From Nostoc sp. LEGE 06077 (GTDB lineage Bacteria; Cyanobacteriota; Cyanobacteriia; Cyanobacteriales; Nostocaceae), in assembly GCF_015207705.1 (NCBI RefSeq), contig NZ_JADEWI010000036.1, positions 1 to 64,000 of the forward strand: a stretch of DNA of 64,000 nt. Reading direction: 5' to 3'. Below the pieces are notes generated by a model, which was not told the DNA's origin, ran no database searches, and saw only the letters and a program-made list of their open reading frames with translations. The translations under genes were made by a program, and so were the position numbers. Below, piece by piece: positions 17,769-26,895 of the stretch; position 1 is the first letter of the stretch; each line of letters opens with the position of its first letter.

Positions 17769-18779
17769 ATGGCTGCAACCGACTTCAAAGATTATTATTC
17801 ACTTTTGGGAGTTAGTAAGACTGCCACTCCAGAGGAAATTAAGCAAGCTTTTCGTAAACTAGCCCGGAAGTTTCACCCTGATGTTAACCCAGGCAATAAG
17901 CAAGCAGAAGCCCGGTTTAAAGAAGTCAACGAAGCCTACGAAGTATTATCTGACCCAGATAAACGCAAAAAATACGATCAATTTGGTCAATATTGGAAAC
18001 AAGTCGGCGATGGCTTCCCTGGGGGTGGTGCTGCTGGCGCTGATATGGGCAACTTTGACTTCAGCCAATATGGCAGTTTTGATGAATTTATTAATGAGTT
18101 GTTAGGCCGTTTTGGTGGTGCGCCTGGCCCTCGCTCGACTGGCAGACAAAACTACTCTTATCGCACTGCCACAGGAACGCCAAGTGGCGGTTTTGGCAGT
18201 GGTTTTAACGATTTTGGTTTCCAAGATGTTGGTGCGGGTGCTACCCCAGATACAGAAGCGACAATTAGCTTGAGTTTCTCGGAAGCCTTTGCTGGTGTGC
18301 AGAAGCGCTTTAGTTTGGGCAATGAAACCATTGACGTTCGCATTCCGGCTGGTGCTAAACCCGGTACTCGTTTGCGGGTGCGGGGTAAAGGTCAAATCAA
18401 CCCCATGACGCAACAACGGGGAGATTTGTATTTAAAAGTTGAACTGCAACCCCACTCGTTCTTCCAAATTGAAGGTGATAATTTGGTCTGCGAAGTGCCA
18501 ATTACACCAGATGAAGCCACCTTGGGAGCTTCGATTGATGTGCCTACACCCGATGGCAATGTGAATGTTAAATTGCCTGCGGGAGTGCGTTCCGGTCAAT
18601 CGTTGCGTTTACGGGGTAAAGGCTGGCCTTTAGCTAAAGGTGGACGCGGTGATCAAATGGTGAAAGTGGCGATCGCACCACCAAAAGACCTCAGCCCACA
18701 AGAACGCGAGTATTATGAAAATATTCGGGCTATACGTACATATAATCCCCGCAGTCATTTACAACAAGTTAAGTTGTAA
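17769..18779 (+). CDS. DnaJ-type co-chaperone (CbpA/DnaJ without zinc finger)
   Basis: This Hsp70 co-chaperone stimulates DnaK ATPase and delivers unfolded clients. The 336-residue protein has a J-domain at residues 6-72 with the HPD motif at 36-38, followed by a Gly/Phe-rich linker (about 80-150). Two beta-sandwich client-binding domains follow, with typical segments [19 protein letters not shown] and [19 protein letters not shown]. The four CxxCxGxG zinc-binding repeats of type I DnaJ are absent, so this is a type II, CbpA-like protein. A strong AGGAGG Shine-Dalgarno lies seven bases before the ATG. No dnaK is adjacent. A 14-bp inverted repeat downstream probably terminates it. Confidence 0.92.
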   Translation: MAATDFKDYYSLLGVSKTATPEEIKQAFRKLARKFHPDVNPGNKQAEARFKEVNEAYEVLSDPDKRKKYDQFGQYWKQVGDGFPGGGAAGADMGNFDFSQYGSFDEFINELLGRFGGAPGPRSTGRQNYSYRTATGTPSGGFGSGFNDFGFQDVGAGATPDTEATISLSFSEAFAGVQKRFSLGNETIDVRIPAGAKPGTRLRVRGKGQINPMTQQRGDLYLKVELQPHSFFQIEGDNLVCEVPITPDEATLGASIDVPTPDGNVNVKLPAGVRSGQSLRLRGKGWPLAKGGRGDQMVKVAIAPPKDLSPQEREYYENIRAIRTYNPRSHLQQVKL

Positions 18780-18807
18780 TTTGTCATGATACTCACGGAA
18801 TCGCTAA

Positions 18808-18850
18808 CGTAATTCGTAATTTTTAGTTCAAGATTTAATTACGAATTACG
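18808..18850 (+). terminator. long inverted repeat after the DnaJ gene
   Basis: CGTAATTCGTAATT at 18808-18821 pairs perfectly with AATTACGAATTACG at 18837-18850 (14 bp, 15-base loop). It is AT-rich and lies about 30 bases after the stop codon. It could act as a bidirectional terminator for this gene and the convergent GST gene. It also resembles the TAATTACGAATTAC spacer repeats seen elsewhere (for example near 5155). Confidence 0.5.
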
Positions 18851-18986
18851 CGTTAATAATTAAGTAGGTCGGTGGGAAAAAACAAAACTATGTTAAGAAA
18901 AGTAATCGAAGCTCAAACCCTCTTTCCTTCTGCCTTCTGCCTTTTCCCAACTACAAATGTTTGCACTGTTCTACTTATATGCTTAA

Positions 18987-19646
18987 TTAGCGTTGTGCCA
19001 TCAAAGCTTGCATCCGAGATTTAAAAGCTTCAATTAATTCTGGGGTGGGTTGGGTAGTTTGCCAAGACAAACGCTGCATCAATCGTTCAGCCCAAACATT
19101 CAATTTTTGGTAGTCCGTTAAAGGAAAGTCCATCATAGGTAACAAAGGTATTGCACATCCAGCCACAATATCGGCTAGGGTTAATTGCTCACTCCCAAAA
19201 TATGGGCTATCTCCTAATAATTTTTCCAAAAATTCTAGCCCTGTAGATATTTTGTACTTTGCCTGTTCTATTGTCTGCGAATCTTCACCACCATGAAAAC
19301 CCATCATTCGATAAATTAACGGATTCATCGCAGATACTAATTCATTGACTGTCGCCATTTCTACCATCCGCACAATTGCTAAATCTTTGGCATTGGTAGG
19401 CAACAAACTAGGGCTAGGATATTTTGCCTCTAAATAATCCAAAATAGCCAATGATTCCACTACGTTCAAGCCGTCATCCACTAAAACTGGAATGTGGTGA
19501 AAAGGATTCATCGCTAAAAATTCTGGTTGCAGTTGGTCGCCATCCAGTTTTATATCTACTAAGTTAAACTCTAGTTTTTTTTCTAGCAGCGCAATCCATA
19601 CTCTCCGAGAGTTCATCGAGAGGTGATTGTGATAAAGAGTCAGCAT
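18987..19646 (-). CDS. glutathione S-transferase family protein
   Basis: A 219-residue cytosolic GST. The thioredoxin-fold N-terminal domain (residues 1-80) begins LTLYHNHLSMNSRRVWIALLEK, with Ser10/Ser14 near the usual catalytic Ser/Tyr position. It includes the cis-Pro glutathione-binding segment HHIPVLVDDGLNVVESLAILDYL. The all-helical C-terminal domain contains SEQLTLADIVAGCAIPLL, the N-capping box region that stabilises the GST fold. It transfers or binds glutathione in detoxification; the substrate is unknown. It lies 59 bp downstream of nnrD on the same strand and could be co-transcribed. Confidence 0.88.
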   Translation of the reverse strand: MLTLYHNHLSMNSRRVWIALLEKKLEFNLVDIKLDGDQLQPEFLAMNPFHHIPVLVDDGLNVVESLAILDYLEAKYPSPSLLPTNAKDLAIVRMVEMATVNELVSAMNPLIYRMMGFHGGEDSQTIEQAKYKISTGLEFLEKLLGDSPYFGSEQLTLADIVAGCAIPLLPMMDFPLTDYQKLNVWAERLMQRLSWQTTQPTPELIEAFKSRMQALMAQR

Positions 19647-19705
19647 GAGACAACCTCAAAACTTTATGAGTAAGTTAGCATTTCTGGGTTAATACCAATT
19701 TGTAA

Positions 19706-21292
19706 TTAGATTGGCATTCCCATAACTCTTGATAAATATTGTGTCAATGTAAACGCATCTACACCTAATTCTGTCCGCTCTTGGGCTGCGAGAATGCCTG
19801 CTTGAGAATGCCACCAAGAAGCAGTAGCTACAATATCTTCTAGCTGATGTTTTGTCGTTGCTTGTGCTAATAAACCTCCAAGTAGCCCAGTCAGCACATC
19901 ACCACTACCACCACGGGCTAAGGCTGGGGTACTTTCGGGAATAATCCAAACTGCACCTTGAGAATTGGCGATCGCAGTTCTCGCCCCTTTTAATAATACT
20001 ACTGCGCCACTTTGGGCGGCTGCTTCCCTGACAGCTTTGATTCGGTCATGTTTGGCATCAGACACATCAGGAAATAATCTTTGGAATTCGCCTGTATGGG
20101 GTGTCAGTACAGTTACCGCTTGGCGTTTTTGTAAGGTGGGGATAGTTCCTAGTTGTGCCAAAATATTTAAACCATCGGCATCTAGAACTAAAATGCGATC
20201 GCTTTCAATAACTTCTCTGACAATGGGAGTCGCTTCGCGGGTTAAACCAGGGCCACAGGCGATCGCACTAAATGAACTTAAATCTGTATTCTCTGGTAAT
20301 TGTAGTTGTAAAATTGCCCCATTCTCTGTTTCTGGGCAACCAATAATTAATGCTTCTGGTAAATGCGACACTAAAATTGATTTCAACGATTCAGGAACCG
20401 CAACTGAAAGCATCCCCACACCACTAGCCCGCGCCCCCAAAGCTGTCAAAATTGCCCCACCCGCATAACGCCGCGATCCACAAATTAATAATAAATGTCC
20501 TGCTTTATACTTGTGTGTCACTGCTGGACGCGGCAAAGGTAAAGTAGCAAATGCGGTTTTTTGCGTAATCCGTTGAGTTTTTGGTGTATTTTCCCATACC
20601 GCTTCCACATCTGCAACAGGAATATCAAAATCAATTAATTCCGCTTTGCCAACATACTCTAAAGCATGATCCTGCAACAAACCCAACTTCCACAAGCCCA
20701 AGCATAAAGTGTGAGTAGCGCGAATCGCTGTCCCCAAAACTTTGCCCGTATCGGTATGCAAACCAGAAGGTAGATCAATACTAATAATCGGTTGATGCCA
20801 TTCATTGAATTGATTAATTGCTGAAGCAATGGGATCAGTCAGAGGTCTTTCTAATCCAAACCCAAATAAACCATCAATTAAAAAATCACAATCAGGCAAT
20901 TTATCAATATTCTCATAACAAGAAATACCCAAATTTTGGGCGTATTGTAAATGTTGTGCAGTTAATTCCTTTAACTTAGAAAAAGGTGAATATAGCCAAA
21001 TTTTATACCCACGAAAGTGTAATTCACGGGCGACAACCAAAGCATCACCACCATTATGACCAGGGCCAACTAGAATACCCACACGATACATATTCCCAGA
21101 CAAGGGAAACAACTCTTGAATGCGAAGAGCAATCAGTCCCGCCACCTTTTCCATCAAAGCAGCTACAGGCATTCCAGCGGCAAATATCCGCCCTTCAATA
21201 TCCCGCATTTGTGCAGCGGTGACGACAACTTGAGAAATATATTCTTGCCTGTTTTGAGAGTGTTTGATATGAATAGGAGATGCCTTTTCCAT
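19706..21292 (-). CDS. nnr: bifunctional NAD(P)H-hydrate epimerase / ADP-dependent dehydratase
   Basis: This metabolite-repair enzyme restores NAD(P)H from its hydrated forms. The N-terminal YjeF_N epimerase domain (about residues 20-230) interconverts R- and S-NADHX and shows GPGHNGGDALVVARELHFRG and SIDLPSGLHTDTG. The C-terminal ribokinase-like dehydratase domain (about 245-520) uses ADP and shows KAGHLLLICGSRRYAGG, ACGPGL, VLTPHTGEFQRL, VVLLKGARTAI and the catalytic GGSGDVLTG. The 528-residue length fits the fused bacterial form. The neighbours give no functional link. Confidence 0.95.
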   Translation of the reverse strand: MEKASPIHIKHSQNRQEYISQVVVTAAQMRDIEGRIFAAGMPVAALMEKVAGLIALRIQELFPLSGNMYRVGILVGPGHNGGDALVVARELHFRGYKIWLYSPFSKLKELTAQHLQYAQNLGISCYENIDKLPDCDFLIDGLFGFGLERPLTDPIASAINQFNEWHQPIISIDLPSGLHTDTGKVLGTAIRATHTLCLGLWKLGLLQDHALEYVGKAELIDFDIPVADVEAVWENTPKTQRITQKTAFATLPLPRPAVTHKYKAGHLLLICGSRRYAGGAILTALGARASGVGMLSVAVPESLKSILVSHLPEALIIGCPETENGAILQLQLPENTDLSSFSAIACGPGLTREATPIVREVIESDRILVLDADGLNILAQLGTIPTLQKRQAVTVLTPHTGEFQRLFPDVSDAKHDRIKAVREAAAQSGAVVLLKGARTAIANSQGAVWIIPESTPALARGGSGDVLTGLLGGLLAQATTKHQLEDIVATASWWHSQAGILAAQERTELGVDAFTLTQYLSRVMGMPI

Positions 21293-21401
21293 GATTTTAA
21301 ATTTCCCAGTTCACTTGCTGATAGGAGTTGAGTTAAAAGTTATAAAATTTGCATAACCTGTTTCACTCTTTACTTTTAACTCAGAACTCATTACTCAGCA
21401 C

Positions 21402-22334
21402 TCACCTACTGTAATAAACCCTGGAATCACCAAAACCTAAATCCCGTACATATTTATTCCATCTGTCTGCATCACCGCGTTCTGCAAACGGCCCCACAGC
21501 TACATGAGGGCCGAACGGCTTTTGTCTTTCTTGAACTAAACTTGAATATCCACTTTTACGGATAATTGTGTCAGCAATTATCGGCAAATCTTGGGTTTTC
21601 CCCGGAATCACAACATAGTATCTATTATTTCTAATTTCCGAAGATCCTTTGGGATTATTGCTAAAAGTCTGGATTTCCTGTCCGTTAGTAAAGCTGACAA
21701 CCTGTGCGCCACGGATACCGAATGATTCTAATTGTCTTACACGCTGTTGAGCGTTAGATGGTCTGCTAAAAACCCCTGATTGGATAATAGAACGTCCTTG
21801 ATATTGCCGGATATAAGCCCCTGGTTCAATTTGGCGGACTCGTTGCAAGGTTTGGTAATTATCACTATCAACATAGACAAAGTAGCGTTCAAAGTTCTGG
21901 CTGTATTGATTTGGCTGACTTGGTTGCACAAGTACAGGCTGTGGCTGAGATTGATTTTCTGTAGATGGGTAAATCAGCGGATTTGGCTCATATTGCTGAA
22001 TTTGCCCTGGTTGCAATTGGGGTAAAGTTTGTTGATTCTCAGGCGTGACTAAAGTATCGGGCGGTGGTGGTAATGTCTCAATTACTGTTTGTTGTGACAG
22101 CAAAATATGATTGCTGTTGACTTGCGCTTGGGCTGGCTGAGTATGGGAAATAATTACTAAGGAACTTCCCAAAAATAACGGTATTATTGGCAATGCCATA
22201 AACTGACCTGATAACTTTCTGGACATAGTAGTAACAAAATTTTTCAAGCTATATAGTTTAAGCATAAAATCAGTAGAGGCAGGTGGCAATGGATACCTAT
22301 TAGGAAAAAAGTTTGAAAGTCGTTGAGTATCCAT
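21402..22334 (-). CDS. exported proline/glutamine-rich SPOR-like protein
   Basis: A 310-residue protein of unknown function, apparently exported. A hydrophobic segment (about residues 45-62) is followed by a possible signal peptidase site at QPAQAQV. The central part (about 80-150) is rich in Pro and Gln. The remaining 150 residues hold two repeats resembling the SPOR peptidoglycan-binding fold: YFVYVDSDNYQTLQRVRQIEPGAYIRQY with SGVFSRPSNAQQRVRQLES, and RYYVVIPGKTQ with HVAVGPFAERGDADRWNKYVRDL. The GxFxxxxxAxxxxxxL pattern is typical of SPOR. The true start may be a later Met (MLKLYSLK). Binding to cell-wall glycan is inferred. Confidence 0.7.
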   Translation of the reverse strand: MDTQRLSNFFPNRYPLPPASTDFMLKLYSLKNFVTTMSRKLSGQFMALPIIPLFLGSSLVIISHTQPAQAQVNSNHILLSQQTVIETLPPPPDTLVTPENQQTLPQLQPGQIQQYEPNPLIYPSTENQSQPQPVLVQPSQPNQYSQNFERYFVYVDSDNYQTLQRVRQIEPGAYIRQYQGRSIIQSGVFSRPSNAQQRVRQLESFGIRGAQVVSFTNGQEIQTFSNNPKGSSEIRNNRYYVVIPGKTQDLPIIADTIIRKSGYSSLVQERQKPFGPHVAVGPFAERGDADRWNKYVRDLGFGDSRVYYSR

Positions 22335-22609
22335 ACTTGATGATTAGTCTCTGCCCTAACTTATCTGGAAATTGCTATACTGACAAAATTTTAGTTGTTG
22401 TTATTACGAATTATTCATTTAGTCACCCAAGTGCTTAACTAGCAAGGGTTTGAGATATATATGTTACAATTGAGCAGTCGCGCGGCTGCCGTGTTGTGCT
22501 TGTGTGAAAAGCCTCTACTCGCACTCTGAGTACTGTTTTAGTGCTGAATCAAGTGAAAGTTTTGGATAATTTTATCTTCAGCAGCTGCTAGTCTAAAAAA
22601 ATTAGAGAT

Positions 22610-23665
22610 ATGAAAAAAGTTGTCGTTGGTCTTTCCGGTGGCGTTGACAGTTCTGTTGCTGCTGCTATCCTGCATAATCAGGGCTATGAAGTAATTGGTT
22701 TAACCCTTTGGCTAATGAAAGGCAAAGGGCAATGTTGCTCTGAAGGAATGATCGACGCGGCTGATATTTGCGAACAACTGGGGATACCCCATGAAGTTGT
22801 TGATAGTAGGGATGTCTTTCAGGCAAATATTGTTGATTATTTAGTATCTGGTTACAGCATTGGAATTACACCATTGCCTTGTTCGCAGTGTAATAAAACG
22901 GTAAAGTTTGGCCCAATGGTGGAATATGCCCGTGAACAATTGGGATGCGATCGCATTGCTACTGGTCATTATGCCCGGATTGGCTACGATGAAGCAACTA
23001 ATCGTTATCAATTATTAAGGGCTGTTGACCGCAACAAAGACCAATCTTACTTTTTGTATGATTTGTCTCAAGATTTACTAGCGGCTTCTGTATTTCCTCT
23101 GGGGGAAATGGAAAAAGCCGATACCCGCCGGATTGCGGCTGAATATAATTTGAAAACCGCCGACAAGCCCGAAAGTCAAGATTTGTGCTTAGTCGAAAGC
23201 AACGGTTCTATGCGGGCATTTTTAGATAAGTATCTCGCTCCCAAACAAGGCGAAATTGTGGATACCACAGGCAAAGTTTTGGGACAGCATGATGGTGTAC
23301 ATCACTACACCATTGGTCAGCGTAAAGGTTTGGGAATTGCGGCGGCGGAACCATTGTATGTGGTGGAATTAGATGCTGCAAATAATCGTGTCGTGGTGGG
23401 CGATCGCACCAAGGTAACTCAGCCAGAATGTACAGTAGGCCGGGTAAACTGGGTTTCCATCGCTGAACCAACTACACCAATTCACTCTGAAGTCCAAGTC
23501 CGCTATCGTTCTCAGCCTGTACCAGTGACGGTAATTCCTCTGGAAAATGCCCGCGTCCGTTTGGTATTTGATGAACCCCAGTTTAGTATCACGCCTGGCC
23601 AAGCAGCAGTTTGGTATGACGGGGAAAAGGTTTTAGGCGGCGGTATTATTGAGCAGTTTAGTTAA
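22610..23665 (+). CDS. mnmA: tRNA-specific 2-thiouridylase MnmA
   Basis: MnmA adds sulfur to uridine 34 of tRNA for Glu, Gln and Lys, after ATP activation. The 351-residue enzyme has the PP-loop [12 protein letters not shown] (residues 8-19), the catalytic Cys94 in [11 protein letters not shown], and the second catalytic Cys193 in ESQDLCLV, which carries the persulfide. The C-terminal domains ([13 protein letters not shown] onward) bind tRNA. It has a normal length, with an ATG start at 22610. Upstream is 275 bp of non-coding DNA separating it from the divergent SPOR-like gene. A perfect 11-bp hairpin follows at 23674-23702. Confidence 0.96.
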   Translation: MKKVVVGLSGGVDSSVAAAILHNQGYEVIGLTLWLMKGKGQCCSEGMIDAADICEQLGIPHEVVDSRDVFQANIVDYLVSGYSIGITPLPCSQCNKTVKFGPMVEYAREQLGCDRIATGHYARIGYDEATNRYQLLRAVDRNKDQSYFLYDLSQDLLAASVFPLGEMEKADTRRIAAEYNLKTADKPESQDLCLVESNGSMRAFLDKYLAPKQGEIVDTTGKVLGQHDGVHHYTIGQRKGLGIAAAEPLYVVELDAANNRVVVGDRTKVTQPECTVGRVNWVSIAEPTTPIHSEVQVRYRSQPVPVTVIPLENARVRLVFDEPQFSITPGQAAVWYDGEKVLGGGIIEQFS

Positions 23666-23673
23666 ATGCTTGT

Positions 23674-23702
23674 GTAGAGACGTTGAATTTTAACGTCTCT
23701 AC
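23674..23702. terminator. hairpin GTAGAGACGTT...AACGTCTCTAC after mnmA
   Basis: GTAGAGACGTT (23674-23684) and AACGTCTCTAC (23692-23702) pair perfectly around a 7-base T-rich loop. It is symmetric and sits between two convergent genes, overlapping the stop codon of the minus-strand one. A longer version of the same palindrome lies at 26725-26752 after sat. It is both a likely bidirectional terminator and a member of a dispersed repeat family. Confidence 0.7.
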
Positions 23703-24001
23703 TCATCGTCAGTATTGCGATTTTGCAAGATATCCAAAATGCGGCGATTTTCTGTTTGCAATCCACGCACTTCTGATTGCATTTGCAACATATCAGATCG
23801 CATTTCTCTCATATCAGTCCGTATGTCTCTGATATCAGTCTGCATTTCTCTCATTTCAGTAATAATGGTCTCAAAATTGCGCTGAATAGTCTCAAAATTG
23901 CGTTGATGTTGCGTCACAGTTTCCAAAAGGGCGCTGACTGCTAGGCGCATATCGATAAGTTGGTTTTCCATGCGAGGAATGCGATTTTGATCTTCCGTCA
24001 T
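23699..24001 (-). CDS. small coiled-coil protein of unknown function
   Basis: A 100-residue, highly charged protein predicted to be almost entirely coiled coil. Heptad-like units repeat: QRNFETI twice, then MREMQTDIRDIRTDMREMRSD. The underlying DNA is internally repetitive (ATTTCTCTCAT and CTGATATCAGT units), so the rod probably grew by tandem duplication. No catalytic motif is present. Its stop codon overlaps the mnmA terminator hairpin. Upstream on the same strand (24005-24050) is a fragment resembling the start of a parE gene. Short coiled-coil proteins like this are common as accessory genes in cyanobacteria; a function cannot be given. Confidence 0.65.
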   Translation of the reverse strand: MTEDQNRIPRMENQLIDMRLAVSALLETVTQHQRNFETIQRNFETIITEMREMQTDIRDIRTDMREMRSDMLQMQSEVRGLQTENRRILDILQNRNTDDE

Positions 24002-24004
24002 TTT

Positions 24005-24050
24005 CTATTCTAATCTGGCAATGTAGGTCACTAATTTTATCAAGTTACTG
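24005..24050 (-). pseudogene. remnant of a ParE-like toxin gene (N-terminal fragment)
   Basis: Read on the minus strand, this stretch encodes NLIKLVTYIARLE followed by TAG. It closely matches DLIELATYIAEDNLE near the start of the intact ParE toxin encoded at 24650-24985, and the DNA is similar as well. Only about 13 codons are recognisable. It is best explained as a decayed duplicate. Confidence 0.45.
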
Positions 24051-24101
24051 GTAACTTAATTTGCTTTGATATCTATATTGTCTACTCTAAGCACTTAGCT
24101 G

Positions 24102-24566
24102 TTAAGCATGAGTACCTGTGCTTCTACGTGGTTGATAATTAGGATACTTTTGATTGAATTCTTCAATAAGTGTGCATATCTCAGTTTTTAGTTGCTTTGA
24201 TTGATTACGATATAACCAAGGTAGCCAGTATAGAGTTTTATACACACACAATGGCGCAATATCTATCTGAGCTTTGATAATCTCAAGTACTCGCTTGTAA
24301 CCTAAATTGGGCAGAACAGCTTTGATATACCATTCCACTGTGCTTGCGTCACCATAGACTAAACCATTTGCAAGAATCACTTCTAAAAAAATAGGTTTAA
24401 GTTGCGATCGCTTAACTAATTTACATCCCTGCCAAGGATTTGTATTTAACACACGCCAAACAAATGCAAATTTTTCCTCATCATTAAGTTGACGTAGCCA
24501 CTTCAGTAACTCATTTTCCTGTTGCGAGTCAATGAGTTCATCAGCGTACTTTAGAGGGTCAAACAT
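24102..24566 (-). CDS. hypothetical protein, 154 residues
   Basis: I do not recognise this family. The ATG at 24566 (MFDPLKYADELIDSQQ) is preferred over an upstream start at 24620, since the extra 18 residues look untranslated. The protein is largely helical and rich in Trp and aromatic residues (LLKWLRQL, AFVWRVL, VEWYIKAVLP, TLYWLPWLYRN) with a basic C-terminus. There is no signal peptide and no clear membrane span. It lies 83 bp downstream of the ParDE pair on the same strand, so it might be a third cargo gene of a TA locus, but nothing in the sequence demands that. Confidence 0.6.
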   Translation of the reverse strand: MFDPLKYADELIDSQQENELLKWLRQLNDEEKFAFVWRVLNTNPWQGCKLVKRSQLKPIFLEVILANGLVYGDASTVEWYIKAVLPNLGYKRVLEIIKAQIDIAPLCVYKTLYWLPWLYRNQSKQLKTEICTLIEEFNQKYPNYQPRRSTGTHA

Positions 24567-24649
24567 AATTGATTTATAATAAATAATTCTGGGTTTCAGT
24601 GTATTCCACCCAACATACATCCATTTTTCCTAATCTGACAGGAGAGGGG

Positions 24650-24985
24650 CTATTCTGCGTTATTCTCTCCTAAATCTTCAGACAAGATTGCTTCAATATC
24701 CCGTCCACCATAAATGACTCTCAGAATTTCTACACCAGAGTCAGTCGAAAGGTAAAAAACAAGATACTTTTTAAATCCTTTGATTGCTTGCTGACGAACA
24801 CCAGCTAAATTTGGATGAGAAAATTGACAAGATTTTCCCGTTCCTGGCATTTTCCCCAGTTGTTTGAAAGTTGTTTCTGCTGCTGTCAGAAATCGATCTG
24901 AAGCTTCCAAGTTATCTTCTGCAATATAAGTCGCTAATTCTATCAAGTCGCGGATGACTTGCGGCCGTTTACGTACCTCGCTCAT
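24650..24985 (-). CDS. parE: ParE-family toxin
   Basis: A 111-residue type II toxin of the RelE/ParE fold. It starts with a strand and a long helix pair (VIRDLIELATYIAEDNLEASDRFL), then KMPGTG, then strands FKKYLVFYLSTDSGVEILRVIYGGRDIEAIL. The GFKKYLVFY...VEILRVIYGGRD pattern is the ParE signature. ParE toxins typically poison DNA gyrase; the target here is inferred. The start codon overlaps the stop of the upstream antitoxin gene by one base, indicating translational coupling. Confidence 0.9.
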   Translation of the reverse strand: MSEVRKRPQVIRDLIELATYIAEDNLEASDRFLTAAETTFKQLGKMPGTGKSCQFSHPNLAGVRQQAIKGFKKYLVFYLSTDSGVEILRVIYGGRDIEAILSEDLGENNAE

Positions 24986-25254
24986 TAACCTTGATTTGAC
25001 TCTTTACGCTTGACTATTCTTTCCCTCACTGCTTGGCGAATGTCTTCCCAATCGTCAGGAGTCATCTCAGTGGCATTCCCAGAATTTAAACCTTCTAAAA
25101 GCATCGCTTCCAAACGTTCAGCAGCTTGACGCTTTTGGTCTTGACGCACTAATTCGCGGAAATACTCACTCACGCTACTATAACTACCAGCCGCTACCTG
25201 TTCTTCTATATAAGTTCGCATTGCGTCAGGCAGAGATATATTAATGCTTTTCAC
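24985..25254 (-). CDS. parD: ParD-family antitoxin (ribbon-helix-helix)
   Basis: An 89-residue antitoxin. The N-terminus (SINISLPDAMRTYIEEQVAAGSYSSVSEYFRELVRQDQ, residues 3-40) is a ribbon-helix-helix domain that should bind the operon's own promoter. The charged C-terminal half would wrap the toxin. The SYSSVSEYFRELVR motif is characteristic of ParD. It is the first gene of a two-gene operon with parE; the promoter should lie between 25255 and the divergent sat start. Confidence 0.92.
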   Translation of the reverse strand: MKSINISLPDAMRTYIEEQVAAGSYSSVSEYFRELVRQDQKRQAAERLEAMLLEGLNSGNATEMTPDDWEDIRQAVRERIVKRKESNQG

Positions 25255-25294
25255 GGGTATAATTTCCCCATTATTTTTCTTGATATCTCTGATT

Positions 25295-25531
25295 TTATGT
25301 CAATAATTGCCATTTTGTGCCATCAGAAGTGGCAAAAGGTTGCTGACAGGAAGTAGCTACAAGTCTATTTGCTAACAATCCAGCTTTAAACTTGTCCGTT
25401 AAATTTTCAGTTATTAATTCCCAATTTACCGAACTATTTTTTCTCTCAGTACCAGCATTTGATAAGTTAGTTAATACATAGTTTGCAACAATTATAGTTA
25501 TCGCTAAGAGGGGATTACGTTGAGTCACCAT
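25295..25531 (-). CDS. possible small exported protein (uncertain)
   Basis: A minus-strand frame of about 78 residues starting at ATG 25531 (MVTQRNPLL). It has a hydrophobic N-terminal segment ([16 protein letters not shown]) that could be a signal peptide, followed by a 50-residue tail with [26 protein letters not shown]. It overlaps the first 12 bases of sat on the opposite strand, which is unusual. The composition looks protein-like, but there is no supporting family. It could equally be a chance frame in the sat-parD intergenic region. Confidence 0.35.
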   Translation of the reverse strand: MVTQRNPLLAITIIVANYVLTNLSNAGTERKNSSVNWELITENLTDKFKAGLLANRLVATSCQQPFATSDGTKWQLLT

Positions 25532-26710
25532 CAAGATGCTATTGCGCCGCACGGTGGAGAGTTAGTTAATCGCATCGCCACACCGGAACAAAGAGAAGAG
25601 TTTCTGTCTCAGGCGGAATTTTTGCCTCGCGTACAACTAGATGAGCGTGCGGTTTCTGATGTAGAAATGATTGCGATCGGTGCTTTTAGTCCACTCACTG
25701 GTTTTATGAATCAGTCAGACTACGATCGCGTTGTCACAGAAATGCGTCTGGCTAACGGTCTGGTATGGTCAATTCCAATTACGCTTTCGGTAGCAGAAGA
25801 GATCGCTGCTTCTCTGAAAGAAGGTGACTTGATTCGCTTAGATAACCCCGCGGGTCGGTTTATTGGGGTTTTACAACTCACACAAAAATATACTTACGAT
25901 AAACTCCGCGAAGCTGTCAATGTCTACCGCACAGATGACGCAAATCATCCTGGTGTGCAGGTAGTTTATAACCAAGGTTCTGTACATCTTGCTGGTGATA
26001 TCTGGCTGTTGCAACGAGATTCCCATCCTCAGTTTCCCACTTATCAAATTGACCCCGCTGCTTCACGGCAAATGTTTCGGGAAAATGGTTGGAAAACTGT
26101 TGTGGGTTTCCAAACTCGTAACCCCATCCACCGAGCCCATGAATATATCCAAAAGTGCGCTTTGGAAACTGTAGACGCTCTATTTTTGCACCCATTGGTA
26201 GGCGCAACTAAAGATGATGACATCGCTGCTGATGTGCGGATGCGCTGCTATGAAATTTTGCTGGAGCATTATTATCCTGGCGATCGCGTAGTTTTAGCCA
26301 TCAACCCCGCCGCAATGCGTTATGCTGGCCCCCGTGAGGCAATTTTCCATGCTTTAGTTCGCAAAAACTACGGCTGTACTCACTTTATCGTGGGACGGGA
26401 TCATGCAGGTGTGGGCAATTACTACGGCACTTATGATGCTCAATATATTTTTGATGAATTTGAGCCAAGTGAAATCGGAATTGTGCCTATGAAGTTTGAA
26501 CACGCGTTCTACTGCACACGTACCAAGCAAATGGCGACGACTAAAACTAGTCCTAGTAAACCAGAAGAACGCATTCACCTCTCAGGAACAAAAGTTAGAG
26601 AAATGCTGCGTCGCGGTGAATTACCGCCACCCGAATTCTCCCGCCCGGAAGTCGCAGCAGAACTGGCGCGGGCGATGCGAGTTCCCATTCCCGTCCCAGC
26701 TTTGACTTAA
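25520..26710 (+). CDS. sat: sulfate adenylyltransferase (ATP sulfurylase)
   Basis: This enzyme activates sulfate by forming adenosine 5'-phosphosulfate from ATP, the first step of assimilatory sulfate reduction. The 396-residue protein has the nucleotide-binding motifs [15 protein letters not shown] and GRDHAGVG, and the [12 protein letters not shown] segment. The start is TTG at 25520. This gives [18 protein letters not shown], the N-terminus I associate with cyanobacterial Sat; no ATG fits. There is no fused kinase domain. A perfect 28-base palindrome follows the gene at 26725-26752. Confidence 0.95.
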   Translation: MSHHQDAIAPHGGELVNRIATPEQREEFLSQAEFLPRVQLDERAVSDVEMIAIGAFSPLTGFMNQSDYDRVVTEMRLANGLVWSIPITLSVAEEIAASLKEGDLIRLDNPAGRFIGVLQLTQKYTYDKLREAVNVYRTDDANHPGVQVVYNQGSVHLAGDIWLLQRDSHPQFPTYQIDPAASRQMFRENGWKTVVGFQTRNPIHRAHEYIQKCALETVDALFLHPLVGATKDDDIAADVRMRCYEILLEHYYPGDRVVLAINPAAMRYAGPREAIFHALVRKNYGCTHFIVGRDHAGVGNYYGTYDAQYIFDEFEPSEIGIVPMKFEHAFYCTRTKQMATTKTSPSKPEERIHLSGTKVREMLRRGELPPPEFSRPEVAAELARAMRVPIPVPALT

Positions 26711-26724
26711 TCAGCAAATTAGGA

Positions 26725-26752
26725 GTAGAGACGTTGTATACAACGTCTCTAC
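26725..26752. terminator. perfect 28-bp palindrome after sat
   Basis: GTAGAGACGTTGTA followed immediately by its reverse complement TACAACGTCTCTAC, 14 bp per arm with no spacer. It begins 14 bases after the sat stop and has the same GTAGAGACGTT arms as the hairpin at 23674-23702. It may terminate transcription, though a T-run is lacking. Confidence 0.65.
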
Positions 26753-26895
26753 AGAATTTATTGGATGCAGCTTTTTATAAAATTGGTATGAGTCCTAAAC
26801 TTGTCAAGAGGCAAATAGTAAAAACTTTAACTTTACAGTCACGACTCTAGCCCCTTAAGCTGTTAGCTGACAGGCTGAGGACTGATAGCTAATTT

